64,000 bases of DNA, taken from NCBI GenBank assembly GCA_022113835.1, contig JAILWY010000023.1, positions 2,914,001-2,978,000 of the forward strand. Direction: 5' to 3'. Numbering within the stretch: position 1 is the first letter of the stretch; the number at the start of each line of letters is the position of its first letter. Both the position numbers and the translations under genes were made by a program. Origin of the DNA: Atopsyche davidsoni (taxonomy: Eukaryota > Arthropoda > Insecta > Trichoptera > Hydrobiosidae). The notes beneath the pieces were generated by a model. It saw nothing but the letters and a program-made list of their open reading frames with translations. It made no database searches and was not told the DNA's origin. This document shows positions 1-12,351 of the stretch, piece after piece.

Positions 1-478
1 GAGGGCAGTCCATTACCTGGCGAAATCGTGTCATTTAATTAATTTAATTGTCAATTTATTTTGCTATATCGAAAGTTGATTTTTTTACACAGTATTGAAA
101 AAACTATAAATTATATTTATCTAATTTTTATTATTTAATTAACGTCCATTTTTAGGGTAAAATAAAATCTTAAATATGTTGAAAAATTGGTTAAAATGAC
201 GACTTTTCAAAACCAAAAGACGCACATGGTTTATATTTAATCTTTTAATTCCAATTGAAAAAAAGACTTTTAAATGTTTAGGATTCTTGGAAAATGTACC
301 AGACGAATCTCCAAATTCCTACATTTTAATCGGAAAAACACATATTTTTCATATTAATAGTATATTTATAAGAAATAAAAATATATTGTGTTCAGAAGAA
401 GGGATGTACCAAACTTTTTACATTTAAATCTTATTGATTGGTGCAGTCGATTTTTCGCAAAACGGACTAGAAAATGAT
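1..478. repeat. Dispersed repeat A, copy 1
   Basis: This stretch matches 35986-36483 closely along almost its whole length, with small indels, so it is one copy of an interspersed repeat. It is AT-rich and near its right end (about 240-470) shows broken plus-strand reading frames that look like decayed transposon coding sequence. The match stops near 478, where Helitron-type sequence begins, so the Helitron may have inserted into or beside this repeat. Family not recognised. Confidence 0.7.
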
Positions 479-479
479 A

Positions 480-1149
480 AAAAAAAAACTCGATTATGGG
501 ACCTAGACCCTTAATAACTCAAAATAACACCGTCTACGCACAGAAAACGTAATTTAACAAGAATTTCACAATTGAACGTGATAAAGACTGCATCAAATAA
601 AGAACAGTGCAGTGAAAAGTGATGCGTTGTTTGTGACACGAAATGTGACATAAATGTCAAGCAATGAGTTGGAAGGAAAACGTGAGCAGCGTCTTCTTAA
701 AATTCGAGTACGCGCATCGACCTCAAGACAAAAAGAAACTGATGCACAGCGAACGCTGCGTTTGTCTTCGGATTAATTAGTGTGACCTGTCGATTCTGCA
801 ATGCTTTACATTATCAAGCAGAAACCCATCAGATGGAAAGTTCAACGATTACTGTCACAAAAGTAAAGTGAAACTACCAGCAAGGCCTATTTCCCCAGTA
901 TATTTAAAGGATATTTATAATGGAAATTTCAAGAGAAAAATAAGATCATACGATAACAGTATATCTTTTGCATCAATGGGAGCTAAATTAACAGTGGGCC
1001 ACTCTGCTTCAAAGTTCAAGGCCAAGTATATCACAGAACTTCATCCAACTGATGGTACAAAATGAAAGCAATTATTCATCTTATTATGTTCAAACACCAT
1101 TGCATCGTTCATCGAATGCGCGTCATTCTATGACGGGATACATTTCTAG
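480..1149 (+). mobile_element. Helitron remnant with Rep/helicase N-terminal coding debris and 3' terminus
   Basis: Plus-strand fragments around 660-1062 resemble the N-terminal part of Helitron Rep/helicase proteins: an arginine-rich repeat region (about 665-775), a CxxC-type piece (about 795-835), then a frame at 868-1062 ending in a conserved-looking block with the words IRSYDNS and FASMGAK. Stops and frameshifts break it. The right end has the typical Helitron 3' signature: a small hairpin (CGTCAT, loop TCT, ATGACG at about 1121-1135) followed about ten bases later by CTAG (1146-1149) and a T. The left end is not clear. Family assignment rests on my recognition of the protein pattern plus the terminal structure. 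Confidence 0.65.
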
Positions 1150-2448
1150 TATTATATAATGATAAAATTATAAAAATAAATTGCTAATAAATCTGCATAT
1201 TTCAATACGTTTTTGCATTAACAGGCGAGGATTGTGCAGTTTTCTCACATTGCCGACAACAATATATTGTATACAGACCAACACTTGATAAAATACACAA
1301 CTTTAATATATTCTTAATATCTGAATTAACTTTTTTTTGGTATTGAAAACATTTATAATGTTTATTCCTCATTCTACACCAGAGTGCATGCTGAGTAAAT
1401 ATAAACGAAGAATCTAAAACTAATACTAATCTAATCTAGCCACACTTTGCAAGAATAAGAGACAACAACCAATCAGTTCAAGGCAACCGGCGACAATTGC
1501 AAATTTGTAAAATTTGGCAATGTAAAATTTTAACACAACTAAAAGACTTATTGTTATACTTGTGACGTCACGCGACATGCAGTGTTTGTTTTAATTTATT
1601 TAATTGTTAAAATGTTACGAGTGTTTGTTTATTATATACTTGCGGTGGCCAAAACCGGTTTTCCGTGCACAGCATCCGAAACGCCAGCGATGGAAAATAA
1701 TCCATGCACTTCGGCCCAGACAAGGTGGAATATAATGAAGCGAATGTAAATAATTTTATTGGACTTGGAACCGACCGCAGCAATAAGCACAGGTGATATT
1801 TGGAACTATTTAATTACAACATACTTGGAATGACAAAAATATAATGCATTTAGAAAAACCGAATCGGTCTCCATTTTGTGCTGGTGCATTTTGGACAGTC
1901 AATAATATGAAAATCCATTATTTGATAGTAAAAAAAAAGAGTGGCAAAATGTGCCTGGAAATATCAATCTTCAGCCGCGAGAATACCGATCAAGTCAAGC
2001 GAATTCTAAACTGATATTATTGGGTCCACCCCAGTGTCTGTTTTTGTTGGAGATGACTTGTAAATACACTTGTTTATAAATCTACTACAATAATAGCCAT
2101 TGAGTGTGTGTATGTTTCATTTTTTGGTTCTCTATAGAATATCTTAAAAGATACAACGCTGATTTTTTGCACGTATGTTCAATAAGTTTTTCCGCAGTTA
2201 TGTGCCAAATTTCAAGACGATAGGATAATATTTTCATTCATAAACTAATTAAATAAAACTATCAAATATCCTTTATGTACGAATTATATGATTCTGTTGT
2301 TCACAGCGAAAATTTCAAATTTAGAATTTTTACAAAAAAACAAAATATGATGTTTCTAAGAAATTTCCAGTTTATGTCAGCTTGACACAAGTACCAATTT
2401 TATTTTTTAGTTGCGTTAGAAATTATTAATCACATCATTAATAACTTA
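1150..2448. other. Gene-free AT-rich stretch
   Basis: No convincing exon, RNA gene or complete transposon was seen. It probably belongs to the large first intron of the pyruvate dehydrogenase kinase gene whose first coding exon is at 10650-10752. Confidence 0.5.
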
Positions 2449-3213
2449 AAATGCCTCCTAAAAAAATAACACCGTCTAAGCACAGCAAACGTAATTAAAA
2501 AAGAATAGCACAATAGGCGTGACGACAGTATCAAAGAATCAAAGAAATAATTATTTTAAGGGAAAATACATATTAAAAGGATTTAAAAAACTGATTTAGT
2601 TTTATTTAAAAATCTAAGATTAATAAGATTTTCAACAAATTAAAAGGTTAAAATACTGCAATCGGCCATTTTGACTGAAACACCAATCACAGCGCATGAC
2701 GTCATACCACCGTAAACAACTCTATGGTATTCAAATTGGTCTATGGTCTTCAATACAAACACAATGGCACGCCAGTTGACAATGATAGTTAATGACGTCA
2801 GAGCGGACGCGATGACGTCACGCCTCGCGATGACGCGTTTTCGCGCACTTTTGAAAAAATATTATAAAAATGGCTTTAAACATCGTTAAACTCTAGTTTT
2901 TTTACCGAAATAAAGTTTTTTTCGTAAATAGTAAACGTGTACCCCCATTATGGAAGAGGATTTGAAAATCTTTCGTCATGCCTATTGAACGTGATAAAGA
3001 CTGCATCTAATAAAGAACAGTGCAGTGAAAGTGATTTGTTGTTTGTGACACGAAATGTGATATTTCCTAGAATGGTTTGCTTTCAAAATTAATATCCGGT
3101 TATTAAAAAAAATATGTGTACAAAATATTCATCTAATTGTCAGCCAAACATATGTTCAAACACTATTGCATCGTTCATCGGATACGTCATTTTATGACGG
3201 GCTACATTTCTAG
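2449..3213 (+). mobile_element. Second Helitron copy (decayed) with matching 3' terminus
   Basis: Several blocks repeat the order of the copy at 480-1149: the block at 2463-2515 matches 522-575, 2986-3060 matches 572-650, and 3151-3213 matches 1087-1149. The right end again has the hairpin CGTCAT-TTT-ATGACG followed by CTAG (3210-3213) and T. The middle carries unrelated sequence, so this is a deleted or rearranged copy of the same family. Confidence 0.6.
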
Positions 3214-3528
3214 TTTAATAATAATGCGCATAAAAACAGGATAGTGATGTTCAATCACAAAAACAACCACCTGATAAAACCTCCCCGCTCTCCCAGTTTC
3301 ATTGCTTGTGCATGGCTGCCATTCTGTCTAATGGCAGCCGTGATATATGCAAATAGTGATACCCTCTATAAGAAAATAAGCACAGACTAGGCATTTGTAT
3401 GCACGTGCAGTGTATTCTTCCACATCCCATCCATTGAGGCGCACCCATCCGTCAAACAATAATCATTCACCAGACGAGCGCAGAGCAAAGCGGAAGAGCT
3501 CGTCTACAGAGTACGAACGAATGTGTAC

Positions 3529-4083
3529 TAATGATGGGCACACTCGAATAATCGATCAATTCGAATGAATGAATCAATGTATTCATTTTGAATGAATTAG
3601 TATATTCATTTGAATGGGTTTATTAATATATTCATTGTAGAGTTATCGAATAGTGTATATAATAATAACTATGGCCAGTGACCGAGAGATTGACAGACAT
3701 GAGAACAGCCCGTCAAAAATTAGAGAAAAAAAGTATAGTTTTTAATTCGACTTAAAAAGAATAAGCCGTTGGAGATTGGAGTTTGCATAGTAATGGAGCA
3801 GTGGACTTGGAATGATTGTGGAAGGATGTGCTTTGGAAATACGTGTGGGGGGGGAAGGGGTTAGGTTAGGTTAGGTTTCTATAGCCTGCTGCAGGAGTAT
3901 CAGATCTAAACGCCTGAGCTTTGTAAGGGAAGGATTATATAATAATACTATTAGAAGGACCCGGGGATCATCGCCAATTTCAGTTTAATTTTAAAATTAC
4001 AAAATCAATCGATCCATCGATTATTTTTATGGCTTATTCAAATGTAGTCGATTGCTAAAATGAATCGACTGGGTCCGTCACTA
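3529..4083. mobile_element. Possible non-autonomous hAT-like element
   Basis: The ends form an imperfect inverted pair, TAATGATGGGC at the left and, read on the minus strand, TAGTGACGGAC at the right, both followed by TCGA-type subterminal sequence. The interior holds many ATTCAATG/TCGAATGA variants and a short run of TTAGG (about 3860-3880). No target duplication is clear and there is no coding region. Confidence 0.35.
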
Positions 4084-5235
4084 GTGTGTGGGAGTAGGTT
4101 GGTGAGTTGACACCGCCGGCTGAACGAGCCTGTCGGTGCATTCAGATGTAATGGCATTATTCATGGAGGGACTGATGCTTGCATGGAGGATGTTACTGTC
4201 TGGAGTAGCCATTGTCTGGTAACAGGAGTAATACACTCATTTATCATTTGAAGTGCTCTTCTTATTATATTTCACAATAAAAGAAATAAAGCTTTACATA
4301 GCTTATCAAATATGAGTATAGTTTTGTAAATCATTTAAGAATGTGATATATTTTTTCCTATTCGTAATATATGCCTTTACAGCCCTTACCTACAATGAAA
4401 ACGATTTATCATCAGAACTTATATTTCACGTTTTATCGCCACGGTATTTAATAAAATAAATTATGTTTCAAAATAGTGTGTTACAGTAGAATGTGCGATA
4501 TATTTTAGCAAAAATGGTGACTTGGGGAATTTCACGTTCTTTTGCATGCCAGTCATGAAAAATTATTGAAAACCTTTTTAGCTATTTCATATTGACAAAT
4601 GTACGTTGCTTTTACCGTATATGTGCTAAGTATATTCAATCGGAAAATTATGCCGTTAAATAACAATTCTCAAATTGACTCAATTGCTTTGCTACTGACA
4701 TCTTAATTTTTTTTAAGTAATGCTAAAAAGACAACATCACGACTTGTAACAGTTCTTATCGGACACCGATCACAGAATATGAGTTTCCTTGAGGTTATAT
4801 TTCATTAGCCGGCGGTTGACTCGAACGTTGGCTGAAAAGATGATTGATCGGTTGTATAAACATACAACAAAGACGTACTATATAATGTAATAAGAAAAAA
4901 AGTACTAAAATGATACCTGTGCGAGTGAAACCGGATATAAAAAAAACTCGCATAATAACGGGATATTTTTTTTGTCAGTTGACCAATTGCATTATAAATA
5001 CACGAGTTGATTTATCTCATTATATGATGAATAAAACTTAGTTGGTAATTTGTGCTGTGATTACTAGCCAGCCAAAAACTGTAATATTACTTAAATCAGT
5101 ATAAAAAATATTAGGAACAACTTTGATTGTTAACTTAAAATAATGTTATACGTTTATATAAAAAAGACGTCAATACTGCAATGCACAAAAATAATATCCA
5201 ATCTTTGTATTGTTTAGGAGGGGTTAAACAAATGT
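4084..5235. other. Gene-free AT-rich stretch
   Basis: I see no supported feature here. It lies inside the presumed long first intron of the kinase gene. Confidence 0.5.
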
Positions 5236-6912
5236 GACGTTGTGTTTAATTTATTATTGGATAAAATACAATAGTTATTTTTAATATCGATTTAAATATT
5301 GGTAATCAATATTTTGGACAGAGAGTACTTGGTGGGATTGGAACTATTTTTCCACATGTTAATTTTTATTGGTGACCGGTTTCGTTAAAATATTAAACAT
5401 CGGTATCAAAACCGTTTTTGTATATATTTCATACGTTTCAAAAATGCATTGACGTTGTGTTTAATTTATTATTGGATAAAATACAATAGTTATTTTTAAC
5501 ACATTGTGATCGGGAGACGCATAAATGCGTTCCTCGCTGCCTGGCGGTACAGGCCGGGAGACGCATTTATGCGTTCTGCATAGACTGGCGGTGGTATACT
5601 GGAAACGGATGAACGCTCGCTTCACCCGAGCAGGTACCGGTGCCGTATCTTTTGCCAGCTGTTTACAAACATTAGACCACCTGACGACACAAACAAATAT
5701 CCAAGTATTTGAAACCATGGTCATAAAAAATAACGGTTAACTATACACAACAGAACACAATAGTTATTACTGCAAACTAAATATACAGAGACTCTCTTCC
5801 TTATTTCAGTGACACTGAGATACTATTTTCGTTAAGACGTGTCAATTTCGTATTCCTGAATTCATAGTGCTTTTGTAGAATATTTTTTATTCAAAAATTA
5901 TTGAAAGTTTTGCGCAAAAATCCCAAATGTTGTGTGTTGGTGAGAAAACATAAGATTTGTCGAACTGTAACAATAATATTTTCTGTTTTTGTTTTTGAAA
6001 GTGGTTTTAATTTTTGGAAGTGGGAGTGAACTGATAAAGATAATTTTATTATAATAACCCAGAGAACATGGAACACGATACCCATGAAAGTGATGAATTT
6101 TATGCTGACAATTTGTCCAATTATTTTTATGTTTTGCAATGTAGCTCTTCACAAAGGAAAGTGTTTTGAACGCTATCATACGTTGACGCATTATTAGGAT
6201 GTTTTGTTTCTGATTAGATCTAATAAAAATTTTCAAAAAGTATTGTGATTTTTTATAACAATTTAATTTTGATTGTAAAAGTGTGTTTTTCGCTTTCCAT
6301 TTCATTTATTGTATAGTAATTTTGTGTACAAAACATGTATGTACAAAAAAATAAATAAAGCAATTATTTTAGATTAAGACGCTAAAAGTTTTTTTGAAAA
6401 ATACCCAATAGTTCGAAAGATATGGCTATTTTACAGAAACTGTAATTTGAGACGTATATATCAAAAAACCCGCCGGTCTCAGCCCCTAGGTGACAAAAAA
6501 ATCACCCGATCACAATGTGTTAATATCGATTTAAATATAGGTAATCAATATTTTGGACAGAGAGTACTTGGTGGGATTGGAACTTGTTGATTTTTCCACG
6601 TGTTGATTTTTATTGGTGACCGGTTTCGTTAAAATAATAAACATCGGTATTAAAACCGTTTTTGTATATATTTCATACGTTTCAAAAATGCATTGACGTT
6701 GTGTTTAATGTATTATTGGATAAAATACAATAGTTATTTTTAATATCGATTTAAATATAGGTAATCAATATTTAGGACAGAGAGTACTTGGTGGGATTGG
6801 AACTTGTTGATTTTTCCACGTGTTGATTTTTATTGGTGACCGGTTTCGTTAAAATAATAAACATCGGTATCAAAACCGTTTTTGTATATATTTCATACGT
6901 TTCAAAAATGCA
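5236..6912 (+). repeat. Three-unit tandem repeat (about 215 bp per unit), second unit interrupted
   Basis: The unit starts GACGTTGTGTTTAAT and contains the marker ATTGGTGACCGGTTTCG. Unit 1 spans 5236-5450, unit 2 starts at 5451 and is split by the TTAA-flanked element at 5500-6519, and unit 3 spans 6695-6912. A diverged single copy in the opposite direction is at about 34080-34120, so the repeat is also dispersed. Confidence 0.85.
5500..6519. mobile_element. piggyBac-type non-autonomous element with TTAA target duplication
   Basis: Perfect 15-bp terminal inverted repeats, CACATTGTGATCGGG at 5500-5514 and its reverse complement at 6505-6519, are flanked by TTAA at 5496-5499 and 6520-6523. Just inside the left end, CGCATAAATGCG and CGCATTTATGCG form subterminal inverted repeats. 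No transposase is recognisable. The neighbouring repeat units show the uninterrupted target sequence with a single TTAA. The TTAA duplication is the hallmark of the piggyBac superfamily; finer classification is not possible by eye. Confidence 0.85.
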
Positions 6913-7235
6913 GCCGTTTTTAATTAAATCCAAAGCGACGAACGTCACACCGCAGTGGCCCGGCGCGGCGCGACTCCTCGGCTGCGAATCGACGCCGACG
7001 GAAGAAAGTTGTTTGGCAGCTGTCAGAGCACTTCAACACTGCGCGTATGTGCTTATTTCGCAAAATCATATTATTCGGCACGGCGGGTAACCGGTGTGAG
7101 GCGGTTCCGCCGAGCGAACTGACCTGTGCCTCGCCGGCCAAGAAAAACTAAAAACAGCTGCCCGACTGAGCACTACTCCTCGGCCTCCCCGCGTGGGCGC
7201 CGCCATTGCTCCGAGATGCTCGACATAGTTTGGAG
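6913..7235. other. GC-rich gene-free patch
   Basis: This short stretch is much richer in CpG than its surroundings. It has no recognisable product and looks like a fragment of another transposon next to the hAT element. Confidence 0.3.
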
Positions 7236-8316
7236 CAGGGGTGGCCAACTTTTGTATGTCTCAAAAATGTGGCGCCTCCGACTTGTTGTCATAGGCGCAG
7301 TCCAAATCGGGGAGGTGTGAAATGCATACGAGGGCGGTCCGATGAGTACTTAGTGGCGATTTATTTCTCACTTGACCCAGCGATGCTCCAATTTCTTTGA
7401 CCCATCTGAAAAATACTTTTTCTCGAGGTGTACGTGACGCTAAGTACTTATCGGACCGCCCTCGTACTATGTCAATACACTGTGCTTCAGTACGAGGCAG
7501 CTGCCTGGTCAGGATAGGCACGTTGCCCGCTCTTGTTACATGCTCTTCAAGTGCTGCGCCACCGAATCGGAGAGATGGCGGCTGCGCTGCAGACGGTAGA
7601 GGGACTAGTCCCGTCCATGTTGGAACGCAACACAGCCTGGGACGCAGTCGCGGACTTCTGCGAGAAGGTCCAGCGCAAGAAAGAAGAACTGGAGAGGGCT
7701 CGACAAGTGAGCCCCTCCCGACCGCCGTGACCAAGACTCCGTCTTCATGACTCGCCCCCCTCTTCAGGAAGCATGAAGACGGAAGAATCATTTTTATGAA
7801 TTGTTTTATATAATGTGTAATGTGCTGCCTCTTCCCCCTTTACAGGAATGCAGCATATGTTGAAGAAATGCCTGCGGGGATCTCCCCCGCAGGGAAAGGA
7901 TGCTTCCTTTCAGCTACATGGTTTATTTATTTTGAAGGCTGTGCAGAAGGAAAAAAAAGAGACGCCCCCGTAACCTGGTAGGTGCCCGATGGCGGTCCCA
8001 GGTACGCGGAGAAAAAAAAAAGAAAAGGGTAGTGTAGTACATACGTATAAGTATAGCACTACCTATGTGAAAAACACCATAATTATTGAACTGACCAAAA
8101 AAGTCACTACTTTGCGTTGTTTACTTGGGCAAAAACACTTAAAATAAAGAGACGCTATTGGCTGTTTGCAAATCATGTGTGTGTGTAAAAAATGCAGATT
8201 TACACAGGTATGTAGATCCGAAACAATGATAAATATATTCTAAATCAATGTTCTATTTATCGTGTAGTCCGATCGATTAAAAATTGGCTTCGCGATCGAT
8301 TTGTTGGCCACCCCTA
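7236..8316. mobile_element. hAT-superfamily element (non-autonomous)
   Basis: The left end is CAGGGGTGGCCAAC (7236-7249); the right end read on the minus strand is TAGGGGTGGCCAAC (8303-8316), a 13 of 14 match. Flanks are GTTTGGAG (7228-7235) and ATTTGGAG (8317-8324), a 7 of 8 match, as expected for an 8-bp hAT target duplication. No hAT transposase is visible. The interior holds a nested mariner-type MITE and a GC-rich stretch at about 7530-7740 with a short plus-strand frame of no recognised function. Confidence 0.8.
7329..7464. mobile_element. mariner-type MITE nested in the hAT element
   Basis: Inverted repeats starting CGAGGGCGGTCCGAT at both ends (left 7329 rightwards, right end 7464 on the minus strand) extend for about 28 bp with a few mismatches. 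They are flanked by TA on both sides (7327-7328 and 7465-7466). The 136-bp length and the TA duplication fit a deleted mariner element. Confidence 0.75.
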
Positions 8317-10649
8317 ATTTGGAGAATGCATAATGATAACCTCAGCGGTGCGGTAAACTCGTTGGCGTATCTTCCGTTTTGTGTTGTGCTTTGAAAACCA
8401 CTTTCGTTTTGATTAGATAATGTCTAAAGCGTAAGTGTTATTATTTACGTTCCATCTGATCGATTTAGGAGACGGCAGACGCTTACCTGTCCTCCCGAAA
8501 GCCGCACGAAAATTCTGAGATTTTTTTTGGAACAGCTTCCCTACTCAAGTTCTATTTTTTTTGTGTTAGTCAATAAGTTAGTGTTATAATTTTTTTTCTT
8601 CTGAATTTCATAATACGAGGATGACAGCATCTGGATGAACTTGGACTCGCCCTGGTGCCAGCGTGTAAAAATCTGTCCGCTATCGCACAACATCCTCGAA
8701 CCGGACACGCCCCTGCGCCTATCTTTAGAAGGTCGAACAATATTATAATATCTCGGGTTACGGAGATATCATAACTGTTATTGTAAATAATTCATATACC
8801 CTAATTCAATAAAATATCTATAAGTTATTTCTGGGAAGTGTAACTGTGACTGTGTATTTTTCAACAATTTTTTTGAAGATGAAGAAGTTTTAAAATATAA
8901 CGAGTGCGATACAAATGCGGCAGTGTTGTTCCCTAAATTTCGTGGCTATCCGATATTTCTGTAACTATCGAATTTTATCAGCGTACTAAAAATAACCAAG
9001 CCAAACTAATGAAAACAACTAGCAAAAAAAATACTCATACGTTGTGAATGGGGTAAATATTAATATTGAGGGATGCTCGCACAGACTCGTGCACTTTTTA
9101 TAGAAATGGACCGATTCCAAGATCTGGATGATTTGGATACAATGGTCTGCCAGTTGGTTCCGGAAAAATGAATGAACACTTTTTTTGTGCTAAACTACGG
9201 TATTACAATCAATGAGAGATTTTCCATGTATGTACTAGATTCCGAGCTTTTGCCACATTAGTCAGTTATAGTTTGTACTGTTTTTTGTTTATATTCTTGG
9301 CCTTTGACTTCATACACTTCTGCTTCAAAAGTTAAAATCAACATATTATACATTTTTAGTAATGTTTATGGTATCAGCTTAATTTTGCGTGAAATAATAG
9401 TTACGTGATTCACTCTAATTAGTGAACTTTTAGTGAAATCTCTACATAGAGGTGTGAATGCATATCACTAAAAAAAGTTTTTCATTGTTCAAGTGTCTCC
9501 CGAATTTTGTACATTTATTAGAAATATAATAAACGAGTCAGAACTACGTATTAAAAAAAATACAAAAATAAAATGTAAGCATTACAAACAGAATCAAAAT
9601 AAAATTCTGTTAAATTATAAAATGTCGGAATACTGGCGATCCGAAAGGAATAAAAACGCAAGTTTTCTGCGATTTCCGTGGGCAAATGCCGGAGACGTCA
9701 CACAGCCGTAATTGTATACGAGCGTTCCCTACTGTAGTATGTCTCATCTCTTGCGGTCTTCTACTCTTACAGAGTAATGCGGTAAGACGTCTCTTTCTCA
9801 TAGTATTTAAGCATGGGCGAATAGACTTAAAAAAAGGCCTCGATAAAAAATTGACTAATTAAATCATAAAATAATATTTTTTAAATATAAAAAATATACT
9901 GTAAGTTTCTAGCTTCTACCCAGCATCAATAAAATTCAATATGTAAGGGATGATGCAATACACATTCTTATACAATAATGTACCATAGCATACACGGTAC
10001 AGTTAATTTTAATAAGTAATGTAATACAATAAATACATGTATTTCAAATTCTAAATTATATTACGTCAGACAATGGAAAAAAAGTACAAAAAAACGGACA
10101 TGTGCGAGTTTTATGGGTCAAGAGCAAAGTTGAAAAACAACATGTGAAGGTAACATAATAAATGTCTGGCAAAAAATAACAAAAATGAGTGGAGTTGTTG
10201 GTTTAAAACTTTTTTATACTGTTTACTTCTATTTTGGTATGATAATTATACCCATATGGCAGTTATGTTATTTGGTTTTAAATTAAAGCTTTGTAGTAGA
10301 TTATCTGACATTCATTCACCTTAGAAGAAAGCTACCGAAGTATTACAACACGTTGCACGAAGCATTTAACATAAAAATGTGTTTCTTTATTGTTAACGAT
10401 ATATAAACTTATGATTAGAATAATTTTTTGTTTATGTTTTTGTGCCAAAGTCTCGACAGCCTGACGATAAACAACTAAATAAACATTCATCTAATTAAAA
10501 CACGAGTGTATTTTTGAGAGCGTCCAAAGTACGGAAACATTAATTTTGAACACACTTACTGGTGATGCCACCTTGTCCTCGTACTTTTAGCGAAAAACAG
10601 CAAAGTTTAATCTGATTCAGCAGATAAAAAAATTAATAACACGACTTAC
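8317..10649. other. Gene-poor stretch within presumed kinase intron 1
   Basis: No firm gene is seen. A possible small plus-strand transcript starts near 8419 (ATG followed by a GTAAGT donor at 8430) and could end at an AATAAA near 8805, but the encoded peptides match nothing I know. A copy of the dispersed TACTCT-TAC-AGAGTA hairpin motif is at 9762-9776. Confidence 0.3.
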
Positions 10650-10752
10650 CGAAATCAATGAACTGTTTGATGGAAAGCGGCGAAGGGTTGAATTGAGAAT
10701 AAAAGTCGAGCATTTTAGTCATATGACTAAATATGGGGCTTGCGAGTCTCAT
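10650..10752 (-). CDS. Pdk: Pyruvate dehydrogenase kinase, first coding exon (partial gene)
   Basis: The exon encodes about 34 residues, starting MRLASPIFS and including KMLDFYSQFNPSPLSIKQF, the conserved N-terminal signature of mitochondrial pyruvate dehydrogenase kinases, which phosphorylate and switch off the E1 subunit of the pyruvate dehydrogenase complex in the matrix. It ends in frame at a consensus donor (GTAAGT, 10649 downwards) after the first base of the next codon. No later exon is found at lower coordinates down to base 1, so intron 1 must exceed 10.6 kb and the catalytic domain lies outside the window. The start codon at 10752 follows AAGCCAAG; the upstream side (10753-10900) would be 5' UTR and promoter. 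Confidence 0.9.
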
Positions 10753-12349
10753 CTTGGCTTATTTTTATGTTCACTTCACTTTTAAAGATAGTTATTATTT
10801 ATAAAAACAATGTAGACGCGGCGGCACCACTGTCAGTGAGACGAGCTGTCGACTATCTGACATGCGAGAATTCTGAAAACTGATCGCTGACCTTCAGCTT
10901 AGCAGCTTGTCAGTCTATTTGACTGTGCTGCCATATCAAAATAGTAGAAAACAACCAAAGTTCATAAAACTAAAAAAATATCTAGTTAATGATCACATCT
11001 TAATATATAAGTGTTTGTGCACTACAACAATTTAAATACCGTTAAAAAAAAAAAAAAATTGCATCTTCATAAAATAAAAGAAAGTCCTAAAAAATGCCCA
11101 TAAAAAACAACAAATGTTTTTATTCAAAAGAAAATAATTATTTGAACATATATCAAAAACTACCAGATCTAGTAAAACAATTTATAATGGCAATACTAGT
11201 GTTTGCATGTAGCACCAGGCGGCGAAATTCCACACAATGGTGACATTTTATCTTTTGTTCCAGGCTTTAGATTTGACATTATTGAAGTATAAATATTTCT
11301 ACACTTCAATAATCTATTATCTGATTATTTTTTTACGTATTTAAAAAATATTTTTGACATAAGGTGTATAATTTTTGTTGCCTTTTTGTATTGTATAATA
11401 CATAAATAAAATATAGTATGCAAAACATTATTAGTTAAATATTGTTTTATTCTTTGTTTATTTGATATTATTACATATATGATTAAAAATGACCAATTTA
11501 ACCTTAGTTTATATTTGATTATAAGAAGAAAAAAAACAGGTAACATTGTACAAACTGTCAAAACGTCAAGCCATTTTGTTTTTGTGTTCTGATTATATTA
11601 TAAATTAATATGTAAACTTCTAAAGTAAGTAAAGACTCAGTTAATATATTTCAAAGATTAGGTATACATTAATCGATAATTAAACCCCCAATGCTTATGA
11701 AACGGTTATTTATCTAAATTATTTAAAAAATCAGAATTATGTGCCAAGTTATCGCTCGGATGTGCAGCACACGATGCCGAATTGGCTGAATTTGTGTCTC
11801 ATGTTTTAGGCTCGATCCCTTAATCAATGTATACTAAAACATAATATTAGCTTTTCTCGTGTATGCGAAAATCTCCATGCCGCACTACGTTTTAATGAAA
11901 ATTGTACAGTTATAATGCAATTTTCATATTGTATTTTTATGTTTGTAAGTTTTGAGTTAATCTGTTTACTTGATAATTTATGGTAGGTTTCCTTGTTACA
12001 TCACTAACGTTAATTGCAGAGTACACTGTGATTTTTAAATACATCTATATATTTATTAATAAATTAATGTCAATATTCAATAGTGTTCAATATTTAACCT
12101 ACCTGTTAAGTAACTTGTAAATTTAATACTTGGTATTATCCTTTTTATAATACTGATGTATTATACTGATGTTCAATATATGGAACATGTGTAAAAAAAA
12201 CCTGTTTTTTGAGCTTATTTTTGTTTGTTGTCCTTGAATTATTACTTAAATTATTATTATTATTTGTTAAGATTACATAGACTTCAAGGATAAAAAAGAA
12301 CTTAACACTACTTTTGTTTGATAAAGACTTTAATTTTTGTTTTTTTTAT
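10753..12349. other. Intergenic region with presumed Pdk promoter
   Basis: This stretch lies upstream of Pdk on the minus strand. A less AT-rich patch at about 10810-10930 is the likely promoter and 5' UTR area. Around 11765-11818 there is a weak tRNA-like piece ending GGCTCGATCCC, perhaps an old SINE. Nothing else is supported. Confidence 0.35.
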
Positions 12350-12351
12350 TA

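Noticed and set aside
3855..3880. TTAGG repeats, the insect telomere motif
   Set aside because: Only about three units, inside a transposon-like stretch; far too short for a telomere.
8419..8830. Possible mini-gene starting MSKA with a GTAAGT donor and an AATAAA downstream
   Set aside because: No second exon with a recognisable product, and it lies in a transposon-rich intron.
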